Source: Entoloma clypeatum (Eukaryota; Basidiomycota; Agaricomycetes; Agaricales; Entolomataceae). Taken from it: DNA of 64,000 nt. Shown here piece by piece: positions 11,524-22,751 of the stretch; position 1 is the first letter of the stretch, and every line of letters begins with the position of its first letter. Where the stretch lies: the NCBI GenBank assembly GCA_963565915.1, contig OY751493.1, forward strand, positions 1,984,001-2,048,000. Reading direction: 5' to 3'. The notes beneath the pieces were generated by a model. It saw only the letters and a program-made list of their open reading frames with translations. It was not told the DNA's origin and searched no databases. A program made the translations under genes and the position numbers.

Positions 11524-11567
11524 TGACCGAAAGGTGGCCCTGACCGATGTGTGGGCTGATGTTAGTA
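11524..11567 (-). repeat. Right terminal inverted repeat
   Basis: A 44-nt reverse-complement partner of 11016-11058, ending GGGCTGATGTTAGTA; it has one extra G. Confidence 0.85.
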
Positions 11568-12085
11568 ATATTCAGATTGACCCAGAAACAATCTGCGATA
11601 GGCTTATGTAAAGAATCATCAACCTGGATTGCGAACGAGGAACTCGTCTAGTCATGCACTAGCCATGTCCAGACTATCGAGATTCATCTCAACTACCTAT
11701 CAACGCGCGGCTCTGACATGTTTCTGCACCTCCTGAAGCAGCATGGCTATAAGCTTGAACGCAAAGAACCCTCGCGATGGCAGTCGTCATGGCGTGAAGC
11801 GTGAGCTGTTGTGGATAATCTAGGCTGTGATAATATGAATTCTTTGAACCGCAGTACGGGTAACGTCCACCACAGCCTCGTCATTCTGGGACATTCTTCA
11901 GCTCAACTGGCGAGTTTGCAGAAATTTGGTGCCATACAGGTGTTATCTGGCTACCACGCATTTCAGCCCTTGCGTTACGATGACGCGTATAAATCTGCCA
12001 TGACAAATTCAAATGGCAGGTAAGAGATCATACTCAGATGGAAACCGTCAGAATAACACACCTATATGCTTTAACAAAGTTACAG

Positions 12086-13165
12086 TTAATCATCACCACC
12101 GAATCTCCTGGATCGTTCATTGCCCCCGCGATTACCTGGAACATTCCGATTGCGGCAGTGATTAGCATAATGACCTTTCTCCCCGCACTAGACGAGGATG
12201 GTGAGTACTTATTGAAGGCGCAAGGGTATGGGAAGCATACTTTAAAACACAAGACCTCGTCGAGGTTTCTTCGAGGGGGTCCTCCCATGTTCCCTGAGGG
12301 AGCACCGCCGACTGCGCGATCAAAGTCGGCATACCTGCCATAACCTGGTGGAGGGGGACCCAAGTCGCGATTTGATGGAGGTGATGGTGGTTCATACGCT
12401 TTTGGTGAAGGTAAACCTGGTTTTAGACTAAATCACCAAATCAAAACTAGCCTCTGTGCCCATTAGAAGAGCAGACTTACTGGCCCCTTGGACATTCGGC
12501 GCCAAGAGGACAGAAACCGGTGAGGTAGGATTGACATGCGACTTTGCGTACGTGTTTCCGTGGGCAGATAGAGCCTACACAGCTTAACTGCGAGAGAAAA
12601 TGGGAACAAGAACTCGGAAGTACGGACCTAATCTACAAAACCCTCGATTGTAATCTGGACATTCGATCTTGCGCTCTTTCGGGTGTGCATACAAGCATTC
12701 GTCGCCAGCGGAGCAATAACCATATTTCGCAAACCACCAACATTCGGGCATACGCCTAAGATTGTATTCATGTAGAAACTCGCAACCATCTCCTTTCTTG
12801 CAAAGGCCTCGTAACCAGTGTTTACAGACCGTGGAAAGACGTTCTCGTTCACGAGGATGAGCTGGAGCAAGCTTCGGAGGTTGGAAATTCTGTGCAGAAG
12901 GAGTTGTATGCCGCAAAGGACAATGAAGGGGCCCCAGGGGGCACCCAGCAGTAGTCAAGGAGAGGCGGCATATTTGGTCATCTTTCATAAGTAGACTGCA
13001 TGAGTTGGCGCTTGGAGCAGGGACGGAAATCTTCATACCTTTGTCAAGCTTGATCCCGAGCTCGTTTTTTATGTAAAGCTCCGCAGCAAAATTGTTTTGG
13101 TAGAACTGGGGATGGATTGTGTCTCTGAGGGACGAAGGTCCAATGAGCGGGTTGCTCGTCGTCAT
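12086..13165 (-). CDS. YTH1: mRNA 3'-end processing factor YTH1/CPSF30 with zinc knuckle
   Basis: Five exons: 13165-13039, 12981-12628, 12574-12481, 12427-12241, 12187-12086, 287 aa. Five CCCH fingers are seen: ICRLSLTTAGCPLG...CPLRH; VCKHWLRGLCKKGDGCEFLH; ECWWFAKYGYCSAGDECLYA(H); ECPDYNRGFCRLG.ICPRKH; ACQSYLTGFCPLGAECPRGH. A proline/glycine-rich linker follows, then a CCHC knuckle (CFKCGEKGHYANHC) and a short basic tail. It belongs to the cleavage and polyadenylation factor and reads the AAUAAA-type signal in the pre-mRNA. Yeast Yth1 lacks the knuckle while animal CPSF30 has one, so this copy has the animal-like layout. Start: the first ATG in the frame is 13165; only GTG lies upstream, after an in-frame stop. 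Confidence 0.92.
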
Positions 13166-14262
13166 CAGAGCCACCGTGTCACAACCTGGTCACACAATAA
13201 TGAGTAAGTGTTATTAGAGCATATTTGCAACGCATTTCAAATTTCTGTTGAAAGGCGTGGAAATTTCTGTTGACCATTTTTGGATAGATGACATGCCGAA
13301 TTTGGATAGTGTGACAGACGCGAGTGCTGAAGTGCTCCTCGTCCATTTCTTGTCCACTGAAGCAAAATTCCAGGGAAAGTATATATAAATGTTCTCCATT
13401 TGATTACCATATGTATTAGGCACCATTTGACACAACAATACCATCTTCCTTGGGGGAATAGTGGTACTAATAAATTGTGTGCATAGAATGTTGCATAAAT
13501 GAAGTACTAATGTCCATTCCCCAATGAAAATCACTTACCTGATGGTAGGAGTACAAGCTGTAAGGCATAGATATGGCTGGGGGAACGAGGTGGAGCTCCT
13601 GGCGTGGAGGGAGGTGGATTTGATGAGCGGGAAGGGCGTGGGAGCATGTCGGGATGTCGTTCGGGGGTTCTGGACGTCGTTGATGGACAGCCATCAGTGT
13701 TTGATGGCTATTTGATCAACAGGCGACGTGGCGAGGAGCGTGGCGGCGAGTGACAGTCTCGTGTCACCCTCAACCAAATTGGGACGAACCAAAATTTGGT
13801 TCATCAGCCAACAAATTTTTGTTCAAATCGATGTTTTGGCTGTTGCAAATATGCTCTATTACTGAGTCCTTAGGCCTTAATCTTTAGTTTCAGTGTCAAT
13901 CGAATCCGTCAGTGACGCCTGCATTTTAATGTGGCTTCTATGTAATTGCGAATCGCTGGATGCCTCGTCGGGAAGGGATATCTGACTTACTATTTGAGTC
14001 AGTGCCTTTGGGTGGAGTCGAGTCAAACACCCTTGCAAGACGACATATGATACTAGTCTCCTGGAGCGATGACAGTCGATCACTATATGGAATACGATAC
14101 ATGTATACCACGATTGAAACGAGGTCGTCTACTTGTCCCACATCTAGATAGTCCGGAGGTCGACCAAACCTGAAGGCAACATGAAGGAGAGCGACGAAAG
14201 CAAAACGCAAAAAGGCTAATGGGGAACATATATAAGGAAGAGGACGGGGCTGACGCAGATCC
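13166..14262. other. Intergenic region with unsupported open frames
   Basis: About 1.1 kb between two minus-strand genes. On the minus strand, an ATG at 13694 opens a 52-codon proline-rich frame ending MPYSLYSYHQ just before a GTAAGT donor, and another open frame spans 14210-13938. Neither could be joined to a recognisable protein. A 13-nt direct repeat, AAATTTCTGTTGA, occurs twice around 13239-13272. The stretch 13780-13850 is AT-rich with short inverted repeats such as ACCAAAATTTGGT. Confidence 0.4.
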
Positions 14263-17200
14263 CTATGAAGCTGAGGTGACAGGTTTTGATCCTGATGATT
14301 CCGTTAAGGGTAAGGTTATTGATACTGACGCCGGCCCGCATTGTTTCAACACCAAGTCTTCCAGCATCTTCGCAAATCGGAAAGCCAGAGGGATTCGTCG
14401 ACCAAATTTCGCTATGGCGGAGCTGGACAAAACATATCATTTTCTCCCACGTGATATTCAGAAGAGACATACTGCACGAAATCCAATTCGGCGTGTAGAG
14501 TTGATATCTGATCTTGGCTGTTGGTATCCAATGCAGCCTGGAGAAACCGCACGAGAACTCGACCTCCAGCGAACCAGGCAAACTGAAATCCGTGATCACT
14601 ACCACGAAGTCAACAATGGTGATGGAGCGGGGTACCGAACAGAAAGAGTCAAGAAGACTGATGTCGAAGCTGGTAGAGCATACATTATAGATCAGGTCGA
14701 GAATGGCTCGCGCTGCAGTAAGAATCTTTAGAGCAGATATGCAACCTGACCGGCGGACATCAGCGTGTGGGTCATGTAAGATAATCGTCGCCCTACGACA
14801 AAGGAGCGAATTAGTTGGAGTGACAATTGAAGGGAATATCGAAGCCTCACACGTGAGGCATCAAACAGGCAGTGTAGAGATGACTGTCTACAATATTGTC
14901 TGCAATAGGGCTTCTTAGATGGACTGGAAAGGATGCTCGAAAGGAAGATACGATGTGATCAAGCTCGATGAATGCTGGTGAGCCCCTGGCATCGACTGAA
15001 TCCGCATGGCTAAGAGGATCATTGAGAGAACTAGCAACCGAGGCATCTCCTGCGAAGTGCCTTGCTCGAAACCGTAAATTGAAAGTTTTCACGCGAGCTA
15101 ATCAGAACCCCCTCAGGATCAGATAGCGATCTTGTATGCAGAAAGAGCGCACATATCATGATTGTCCCCTTGATGTAAAGAATGAAAGAATCGGTTTGTG
15201 TTGGGGGGTGAGCAAGTAGGAGGTCTGGAGTGTGAGCCCATTGGCGGTCGTGAGGGCGCGCCAAACTCTAGATGCAGAATGTCAGGAAGACCCCAAACGG
15301 TGTACAGAGAGGCTTACACCATCTTCGAACTGATCTCCTCGGATGGGTAGTAGTTGAGAAATATCCTGATCATCTAGACTGAGTGCCCATCCATTGCCGC
15401 AACCATGCTGCCTTTCCGCTGCATAGGCCAACCAGAACGCATTTCTTCTCATTTCGTCTTCAAAAACGGTCTTCGCTGGTGACAGAATAGAGGGCGGTCG
15501 CCCAAATTTCGAGATCGAATGGAAGGGAGGACACATATTTAATCCAAGGGGGATGGACAACCGCACTGTGTGGGCGGAAAAGAGAAAAACCTGCGGTGGC
15601 CCGTAAGAGAGGGACAAAAGGATTGACAACGCTGGCTACATCAACCCATCTTCAAAGGTATCAGAGCAAGGTACGCAGAGTAGCGAGAAGATACAGACCT
15701 TGAATGAGACCAGTAGAACCACGAAAGGATGATATTGGCTGGTGAATTGGCGTCACTTTCTTATGCCTGCACACAGCCCAACTAACTACAATTACCTTGG
15801 AAAACTTGGAAAAGGTGTTCACCGAGAGTATTAAGGCGATCGGCCGTTTCTCGTGCATACTTCGCCTGTTGTTCCGCGAAAGAATCAGGCCGCTGTTCCT
15901 TCATTCGTTGGCGTTGAAGGAATATTTCATCTGAAACGCTGTCAAACAAGGGGTTTCTACATTCCGAAGACAAGTACCTGGTGGATACTCTGTGAGATCG
16001 GGCAAGGGAGGCGATGTAACTGCTGCCGTATAAAGGCTTCCAATCGCACAGATAGCATGGAGGACGGGGATCGATGGAAATTTCGGGTGGCTGGGCGGTA
16101 GAGAAAGGGTACTCATAAAGCTGGGACCATGGAATAGTCGGTTGGCGTGAGGATGGAATACAAAAAAAACCTCAACTCTTAAGGTTAAAGGAGAATATTT
16201 AGCCCGAAACAGAAGGGACTGTGATAGGTTCTCGTACAAGTGTCGTAACAAATCGTGTTCAGGAAGGTCAGAAGGCCAATTTGGCCAAGTCATATCCAAG
16301 CCCAGTCCAAACGAGGGCGATGATTGAGGCCCATTGATCTTAGTATCTGGAATGTCAATGAAAATTTCATGATGGGGCATGTGGAATTGTTCGGCCTGTT
16401 AAAAATGTTAGTCATGGACATGATACTGCGCTCAGGTTCAGATAGCCATACCAGCGAATAGGGACTTGATGTCTGATTAAACGACAAGTTGTGCGCCACG
16501 TTAACTGTATTAATGGGACGTTTCGAGCTCGGTCCAGGCGGCAAAATTGTGGTCGTTGGTTCGAGCAGTCGGGACAAATTTCCTTGTCCTGCTGCAGGGG
16601 CGTCTTTCTGGAGAAGCAAGGCTTCGAGCTCACCTAAATGTCCCACAGATTCCTCAAGAATGGTCAAATGAATCGTAATTATAAGGCAACGCACATATTC
16701 GGTTTTCCAGTTTCTCATATTTACTCTTCGGTCCGTCTGTTACAGCCAGGTTGCTCTCTGCAACTGTGGGGCGGTTTAAGAGGAGACTTGTTTTCGGTAC
16801 AGATCACAAACCCTCGTCAAAGGTGCATTCCGGCCGAGGGGGTATATTTGTCCCTGGTGGTGCATGTGCTACGGCATGGGCATGGGATCGCACGCAAGTG
16901 GAACATGGTCGCTTCGCATCACTGTGTTAGGGTGCTAAGGTGAGTAAACGCCAAATGGGACTGCGATAGTACCATTTCTGGGGAGATGTTCAGTTGTCGT
17001 GTCTGAATAGTCGAAGGAGAAATTCAGACTTGCCAGTTTTCGTCGTCGACACTAACCAGCCTGCGTCAGCCACATGAACAACACCAGCCTCCAGTGGCAG
17101 AGTATCCATACCTGGTGGCATGCCTAGGGGCCGGTCATCAAAACCGCCCCTTGCAGTGGGATTACGACAACGTACTTGGTTTCGTTTCAAGACATTGGGA

Positions 17201-17271
17201 TGGAGACTTTGAACGGTGAGGGGGTCCAAGGAGGTTGCACGATTGTTGGACAACTGAGAAACTTTGGGCAT
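14263..17271 (-). CDS. Zn2Cys6 transcription factor with micro-exons in the zinc cluster (copy 2)
   Basis: The first exons are unusually small: 17271-17176 (MPKVSQLSNN...KRNQ), 17123-17112 (12 nt, ACHQ), 17051-17034 (18 nt, CRRRKL), 16977-16973 (5 nt, AAATG), 16921-16812 (DAKRPCSTCVRSHAH...RPECTFDE), 16763-16695 (...KSKYEKLENRI), then from 16633 CELEALLLQKD. Joined, they give a perfect Gal4-type cluster, ACHQCRRRKLKCDAKRPCST..., and a coiled coil. Later exons carry the fungal-specific domain (FPSIPVLHAICAIGSLYT, HTVRLSIPLGLNMCPP, RRNAFWLAYAAERQHG, DQDISQLLPI) and end RRIPLAFRFAKMLEDLVLKQ...SAS, stop at 14263. The intron after CRRRKL begins GCAAGT. Same architecture as the factor at 6844-9618, but the two differ in sequence. 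Targets unknown. Confidence 0.85.
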
Positions 17272-17666
17272 TTGTTTTATCGACGTAAAGCGAGTACAAG
17301 TACCACTACAAGGGAAAGAAACAACTCAGAGGCCTCGAGGGGTGGTCCAAAGAGACCCGAGTTGGGATCTAGGTAATAATTATTTAAGGCGGCGGCACTA
17401 AGTACGTACTACCGCCGGGAAACTCCTCCCATCGGTAGTAAGATCCTACAGCTCACTTCAGCGCAGTGGGGCGTTGGTCGGACGGCGGAGATCGTGGCAC
17501 ACAGGCAGCCGCCTGTGATTGACGCAAACACAACGTGCTGCCAACGCTAAGTACTCATCGGACACATGTACTTTTGGTATTTCAAAAGCGATACATACAA
17601 ACAATAATTTACATACACGAGAATTCGAATAGTTGACTAATAAGTATAGAAGGGTAGGCTTGATTC
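17272..17666. promoter_or_regulatory. Upstream region of Zn2Cys6 factor with CGG/CCG inverted repeat
   Basis: A 395-bp gap. At about 17388-17416 a GC-rich inverted repeat (GGCGG ... CCGCC) flanks the perfect palindrome AGTACGTACT (17401-17410). Zn2Cys6 dimers bind inverted CGG triplets, so this could be a site for the factor that starts 115 bp away; that is inference from the motif alone. Confidence 0.3.
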
Positions 17667-20600
17667 CTATGAAGGAGTGAATTTCTGGTTGACGTTGAAT
17701 GACTCTGTCACATTGGCAAGCCCAATATTTTGTATGTTGTTTTGCAGAGCAGTCGAGACGGCATTCCAGGTGTCCTGGAATATTGTATCCGAGAAGCTAT
17801 GGTCTTGAACAATGAGAGGTGATAAGGGCGACTCTGCCCAGGCTATACTAGCTCCGCAGCTCGTGATGGCCCAGTTTCTTAAAGCGGTTCCTTGTTCGGA
17901 GCCAAAGAAAAGGGATCCGGAAGGAGTGGTGAAAGAAGAGACAGCAGAGCTGATGTCGGAGGAAATGACTGATCCGAAGACTGCTACCTCTAGGATGGGA
18001 ATCGTAACCAACGATTTAAAGAGGATAGAAGTGTTAGTTGGCGGGCCAACTTGGCGAGAGGCAGATGAGAGAACATAGGCCACAAGGGCAGTCGCAACGT
18101 TAATGTCTGGCATGGATGAAAGGTACTGCAGAACGACATGATTCCATTGGCCCAAAGTCCCGTATTGACGAGGATCTGATAACTGCGTTGCAATCTCTGT
18201 CACATTCGAAGGACCGGGGAGAGGGCTGAGAATCGCTCCACTGTGTAACACTGCACGAGGAGCGACATCGCGCGTTGATACAGCGGCTTGCCTTGGAACA
18301 CTTGACCTAGTGTCTGCGAAGGGTAATCGTAGACGTAATACATCGAGGACGCCATATATCGGACGGTTTGGGTAGCAAGCAGAGTCGAACTGAGTCACAT
18401 TTGACAATAGAGGTAAGCCAAACACATTGTCCTCGATTGTATTGACTTGTTGTACTTGGGAGGGCCTCAGTCCAGGATAACATCCAAGTGGTGGCGGGAA
18501 GGTCGACGATGAGTTGGTAAGTAATGTTGAGATAGACTGCGGTTGCTGGGATGAGGTGGCATCAAACGGCAAAAGGATAGGGGAAACGCTAAGCGCGGAC
18601 ATGAAGGTTGGTAAATCGGAAAGCTTTTGCTGAAGGACTGTTGTCCAGTAGACCTCCAATGCTTTTTGGTGCTGCGTTGATGCGGCTATAGAATAGTAAG
18701 GTCAAGGGTCGTTTCCGTGCCGAAAAAAAATTACCTTGAGCAAAAGAATACATTCGGTCCAAAGCAGAGTGAGCGGCAGGGCCTACCCTTGATAATTGAG
18801 CGGCAGTAGGCTGCCCAATGGCTACGAAAGAAACATTTGGCTGTGTTACCTCTTGCGTCACAAAGTTGAAAGTATACCCAGATACCGTCGTCGAAAAGGC
18901 CGATGTGTCATTAGCGAGATGTGAGTAATCCCAAGGCGCATCCTGTATAAATTTTTGCAGGGCCGTTGTTGCATTGAGGTCTTGAGACTCTACCAAATTC
19001 CACAATAGAGCTGCCTGAGCCCAGCGTGTGGTATTGGACACGGTCTGGGGATCGACGACCAGCGCCACGTCCACCAAAACAGACTGCGAAGCACAATCCC
19101 CAGGTACAGAGCCCCGCACCAGGCGTATCTTGTCATAAACCGCATTTTCCGTAAAGTTGGCCAAGAAATAGTGATTAACAGAAGGGATAAGATCAATAAT
19201 GTTCTGGGCTAAGCCATCACATTGTTTGGATAACGAGGAGATGCAGACACAGGTTGAATCTGATGAGAGAAGGGGTGAGATATCAACGACAAGATTCGTG
19301 CAGCGAACGACGAACTTAAATTACACGCGGCTCCCGCGAAGCCACTAGGGCAAACGGCTAACAGTCTCTTGTTCCGACCGACAGCAATTCCGACGGCTGT
19401 ACCCACTGCAGCTAGAACGATGGTAAGAAAAACCCCGAACAGGACACAGAGGCGCTGCTTCTTCGGTGGAGGGTTTCCCTTGACTGACTGATCTGGATAC
19501 CGACGCCATCCGTTATTGGTCCGCAGTGAATAATTACTCGGACGTAGATTTTGGTGGTTTGCTGTTGCTCGAATTTTCATAACATCATCAGGTCCGGAGG
19601 TCAGGGTTTTCCCTTTATGTGCAGGAGAATATGAGTTGTGACTATGATGAGGATGATAACCCTTCTCCAATAAGCCCTCAAGAGCATCTGCCCGATGCAC
19701 GAGATCCGGGAGGGTTTTGAATCCTTCAGCCCTTCTATGCTCTATCTCAGTGGCAGTAGATATGTGAGGTATCAGAGGAATCGGAGGTAAGGGTTTCACG
19801 TTCGTCCAGGCCATGACACGGCGAACGGGGCGGCTCAATGATAACCGGGAGACGAACGACGATACCCCACTCTTCGTGGAATGCACGGATGTTCTGATTT
19901 GCGGTGTCGGGATGTTGGGTCGAGGGGTCCTTATCATGGGAGAGGTGGCATCTACGGACGTGGAGCCACCTGCAAGTGGATAATCGATCTCTGAATGAGC
20001 AGACGAGAGGTGTATGTTCGCAGAAACGCTGTGTAGGACTGCTGGCGCGACTCGTACGACGGTCGCCCCTGGCAGGTTTAAGGATCGAAAGATACTTGCT
20101 GCCCTTACAATAGATGTACCATGATCTCGCGCAGAATACAGAGTATCGGAATCCCCGGATATGCGATTTAAGGACTCGGGTATTGGGGTATACGAAGTGG
20201 GTGGTGCTTGCAACCGTTGAGACGGCGCCTTGGCTGCTGCAGGCACCGAAGACGATTGATCAAAGCTGTCCGGGTACATAGAAGGCGCGAGTGGGGGGTA
20301 TGTCATTTCCGAGAAACCGCTCAATGCATCACTGCTATAGGATGTACGGCGGTTCCCCTGTTTATCCAATTTCTCTTGCAGCAAAGAGGTGATGAACGAC
20401 GTTGAGAGCAGCCTATCTTCGGTTACATCTATGCCATTGCCAATGCTGGATGCACCATCATGCCAGTCATAGGGTGATACCGGGTGGCTGCGAGGTTCCG
20501 CAGGTCGCGACGCAGCGAAACCTTTCAATCCTTCACTTGTCGGGAGAAGTGAAGGCTTCCTCCGCAGGGGGACACTGCGATTCGTGAAGGTACTCCGGCT

Positions 20601-20987
20601 TGGAGAAGGGGTGCCGAATCCTGGGCGGATGGGCGTGGCGGGTGTCGACGCAGGTGGCTGGGGAAATTGTGAAAGGCGCAAGGATTCTGCATTGCTGATA
20701 GTACTATCAGCGATGCCTGAAATGGTGGTGTCCTGTGATAGTGCAGAAATATGCCTTGACGGGGATTGGACCTGAGGAGATCCACGCTGTTTAGTTGGAT
20801 ACATTGCTTGATGTATATCAGCGCCAGACAGCAACTTGGGAACCACATGGATGGGACATACAGGACGGGTGCGAGCATCACCCTTGCTGGAAGCGTCTAA
20901 CGCTGGAGGTGGTGGTAATACAGAAGAAGAATGATACGATGTCCTTGAGCTGGCAAAAGGCTTGACAACAAGATGATCCATATACAT
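17667..20987 (-). CDS. Large single-pass membrane protein of unknown function
   Basis: Three exons, 20987-19316, 19259-18735, 18685-17667, about 1070 aa. Residues 1-490 are Ser/Pro-rich, low-complexity and likely cytosolic. A basic stop (PPPKKQR) precedes one membrane span, VLFGVFLTIVLAAVGTAVGI. Just after it comes a Cys-rich EGF-like stretch (CPSGFAGAACNLNSTCVCIS...QCDG), and the rest is a large extracellular or luminal domain with many NxS/T sites (NATT, NDTS, NVTE, NVSF) and few charges. Orientation N-in/C-out is inferred from the basic residues before the span. I recognise it as the sort of protein conserved in mushrooms without assigned function; no catalytic motif is visible. Confidence 0.75.
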
Positions 20988-21195
20988 ACATACTTGATTT
21001 TGTCTTGATACATGTTCCTGATCATGAGATGCAAAAAAAACATAACTCTATATCAGGTCTATAATTAGACCAAAATTCAATGTCAAGGCAAGAACGAAGG
21101 GAAACCTTTGGCCAGCACTGTAAATGATGGTGATATGATATGAGCACTACATATCCATTCGGTATGAAAGAAATATTCAACGTAGTAAGTTATCC

Positions 21196-22142
21196 TTAAG
21201 CAATAATGCACTTATTTCTACCGCCACTACCCCTCTTTGCCGGTGGGGGGGGATTTACTGATATGCAGGGTAAGGCTGACAGTCTTAGCTACACGTCAAC
21301 ACACTCACAGACGGCACGAATGGCTTCATCAAAGACCGTCTTGAGGCCCTTCTGCGTCAGAGCTGAACATTCGAGGTATTTCACGGCGCCGATGTCTTTG
21401 CACATGGCAACTCCTTGCGAGTATTGGATGGGTGCCATACGACTGGAAAAGGGATTTCAGAAGATATCGAGGGCGGGACAGAGCAGCATACCGGTCGCGC
21501 AATTTCTCGATCGTTGCCTGGTCTTCACGCAAATCGAGTTTAGTACCGACTAGCACCACCGAAGTTGACGGTGCATGATGGGATATTTCGGGGTACCACT
21601 GAACTCAAGGTCAAAATCGCACCTTGCAAATTTTCTATGACCTCACCTTGGTCCTGACGTTTTCGTAGCTTGGGGGACTAACAAGAGAGAAACAAATCAA
21701 GAAAACATCCGTCTGGGGATACGAGAGTGGGCGAAGTCGGTCATAGTCCTCCTGTCCTGCGGTATCCCACAGACCAAGAGAGATGGTCTTCCCGTCGACC
21801 ATGACGTTTGCAGAGTAGTTATCAAACACTGAGGTGATCCGTCAGATCCGACTAGATATCGAAGGGGATTTGCATACCGGTTGGTATATACTCTCCCTGA
21901 AGACGTGTAATCTCGTCAAAGGAAGCTCAAACCCCTGACAATGAGGGAACTCACCGGAAAAGCATTGGTAGTGTAAGAAATAAGCAGGCACGTCTAAAAA
22001 GCCTTCATCAGGTTCTGCGCGTTGGTAACAGACCTCCTGCCCACCTTTCCGACGGCGCCATCTCCAACAACAACGCCTACGAATCGAAGTCAGCCGAGGG
22101 ATACGGATCGTAGAATATAGGCAGACATTTGATTGCTTGCAT
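21196..22142 (-). CDS. rac1: Rac-type Rho GTPase
   Basis: The first exon is only 16 coding nt (22142-22127, MQAIK and the first base of C). Joined exons give [20 protein letters not shown] (P-loop), [20 protein letters not shown] (effector loop), [40 protein letters not shown] (TKLD base-recognition) and [20 protein letters not shown], and end [18 protein letters not shown]. The last four residues are a CAAX box (CIIA) after a basic patch, so it is prenylated and membrane bound. Rac rather than Cdc42: [20 protein letters not shown]. It controls polar growth and actin. The last intron lies between AV and LNPPPP. It is a plausible partner of the RhoGEF at 2778-5847. Confidence 0.93.
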
Positions 22143-22751
22143 GGTGGTTGAAAAGGGCTTTCGGGGGAGGGGGAGTGGTTGGCTCGTGAAGAGAAGTTGG
22201 GGTCGTGTCGTTGATCGGTTCGCTATGGGCCCCACAAAGTCTATGCCAAGGAAGCTGGGAGGTCCAAGTTAGACAATATAGGTTGCTCGCTGAGGGATGT
22301 TGGTGAGGGCGTACAAAGGGACCCAGAAGAGACAGTAGAAGTGGAAAAAGCCAAGAAGAAGAGTGGGCTGTTTCTGCTGTGTGAGGGTGCGTTGCTCTGC
22401 CAGGAGATTCCTCGCCCGAATCCAGCAAGTATCTTTCTCACGCAAAACAACAGATTCTTCTTTTTTTTTTTTCTTTTTCAAATTGTTATGTTTCAATGTA
22501 TCGCGGTTGATGTGTAAACTTGGCCAATGGCGTACTAGGAGAAAGTGTAGACTAAAAACTATCATAGGAAAGATGAAGGAAGACTATCGAAGCATGGGAA
22601 CGCCAAGTATAATAAATACACAAAACATACAAGAAAGAATGGAACATGCACTGTTTAGATGGAAAGCTTGGATGCTGAGATTAGAGATACACTGATGACA
22701 AAACAAAGCAGAAGAGCGAGGAGAGATGGTGGATAAACATTTCGAGACTGA
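22143..22751. other. Intergenic/5' flank of Rac gene
   Basis: A 609-bp gap between the Rac start and the 3' end of the next minus-strand gene. It contains a T-rich tract (about 22459-22485) of the kind common in fungal promoters. No gene seen. Confidence 0.5.

Larger units (their letters stand above)
11016..11567. mobile_element. MITE-like element, 552 bp with 43/44-nt terminal inverted repeats
   Basis: The left end (11016-11058) and the reverse complement of the right end (11524-11567) are identical except for one G (CAGGCC on the left, CAGGGCC on the right). Each end is bordered by TA (TA-CTAACATC...GATGTTAG-TA), which fits a TA target duplication as in Tc1/mariner-type or similar elements; the superfamily is inference. 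The 465-bp interior has no open frame of note, so this is a non-autonomous element. The CGGTCA hexamer occurs twice inside each repeat. Near identity of the ends suggests recent movement. Confidence 0.8.
10825..12085. other. Long intergenic region holding an inverted-repeat element
   Basis: About 1.26 kb between YjbQ and YTH1. The inverted-repeat element at 11016-11567 takes up nearly half. On both sides of it I see only short open frames with no recognisable domain and no convincing splice structure. Confidence 0.5.

Noticed and set aside
14219..14731. A 170-codon plus-strand frame, rich in Asp/Glu
   Set aside because: It is antisense to the last exons of the Zn2Cys6 factor, whose frame continues through two good introns to SAS stop.
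17034..17060. Premature TAG and a lost Cys in the second Zn2Cys6 gene (pseudogene idea)
   Set aside because: The TAG lies in an intron; the 12-nt exon at 17112-17123 restores ACHQ and a complete zinc cluster.
22459..22485. T-tract as retrotransposon poly(A) scar
   Set aside because: No retroelement sequence or target duplication next to it; T-rich tracts are common in fungal promoters.
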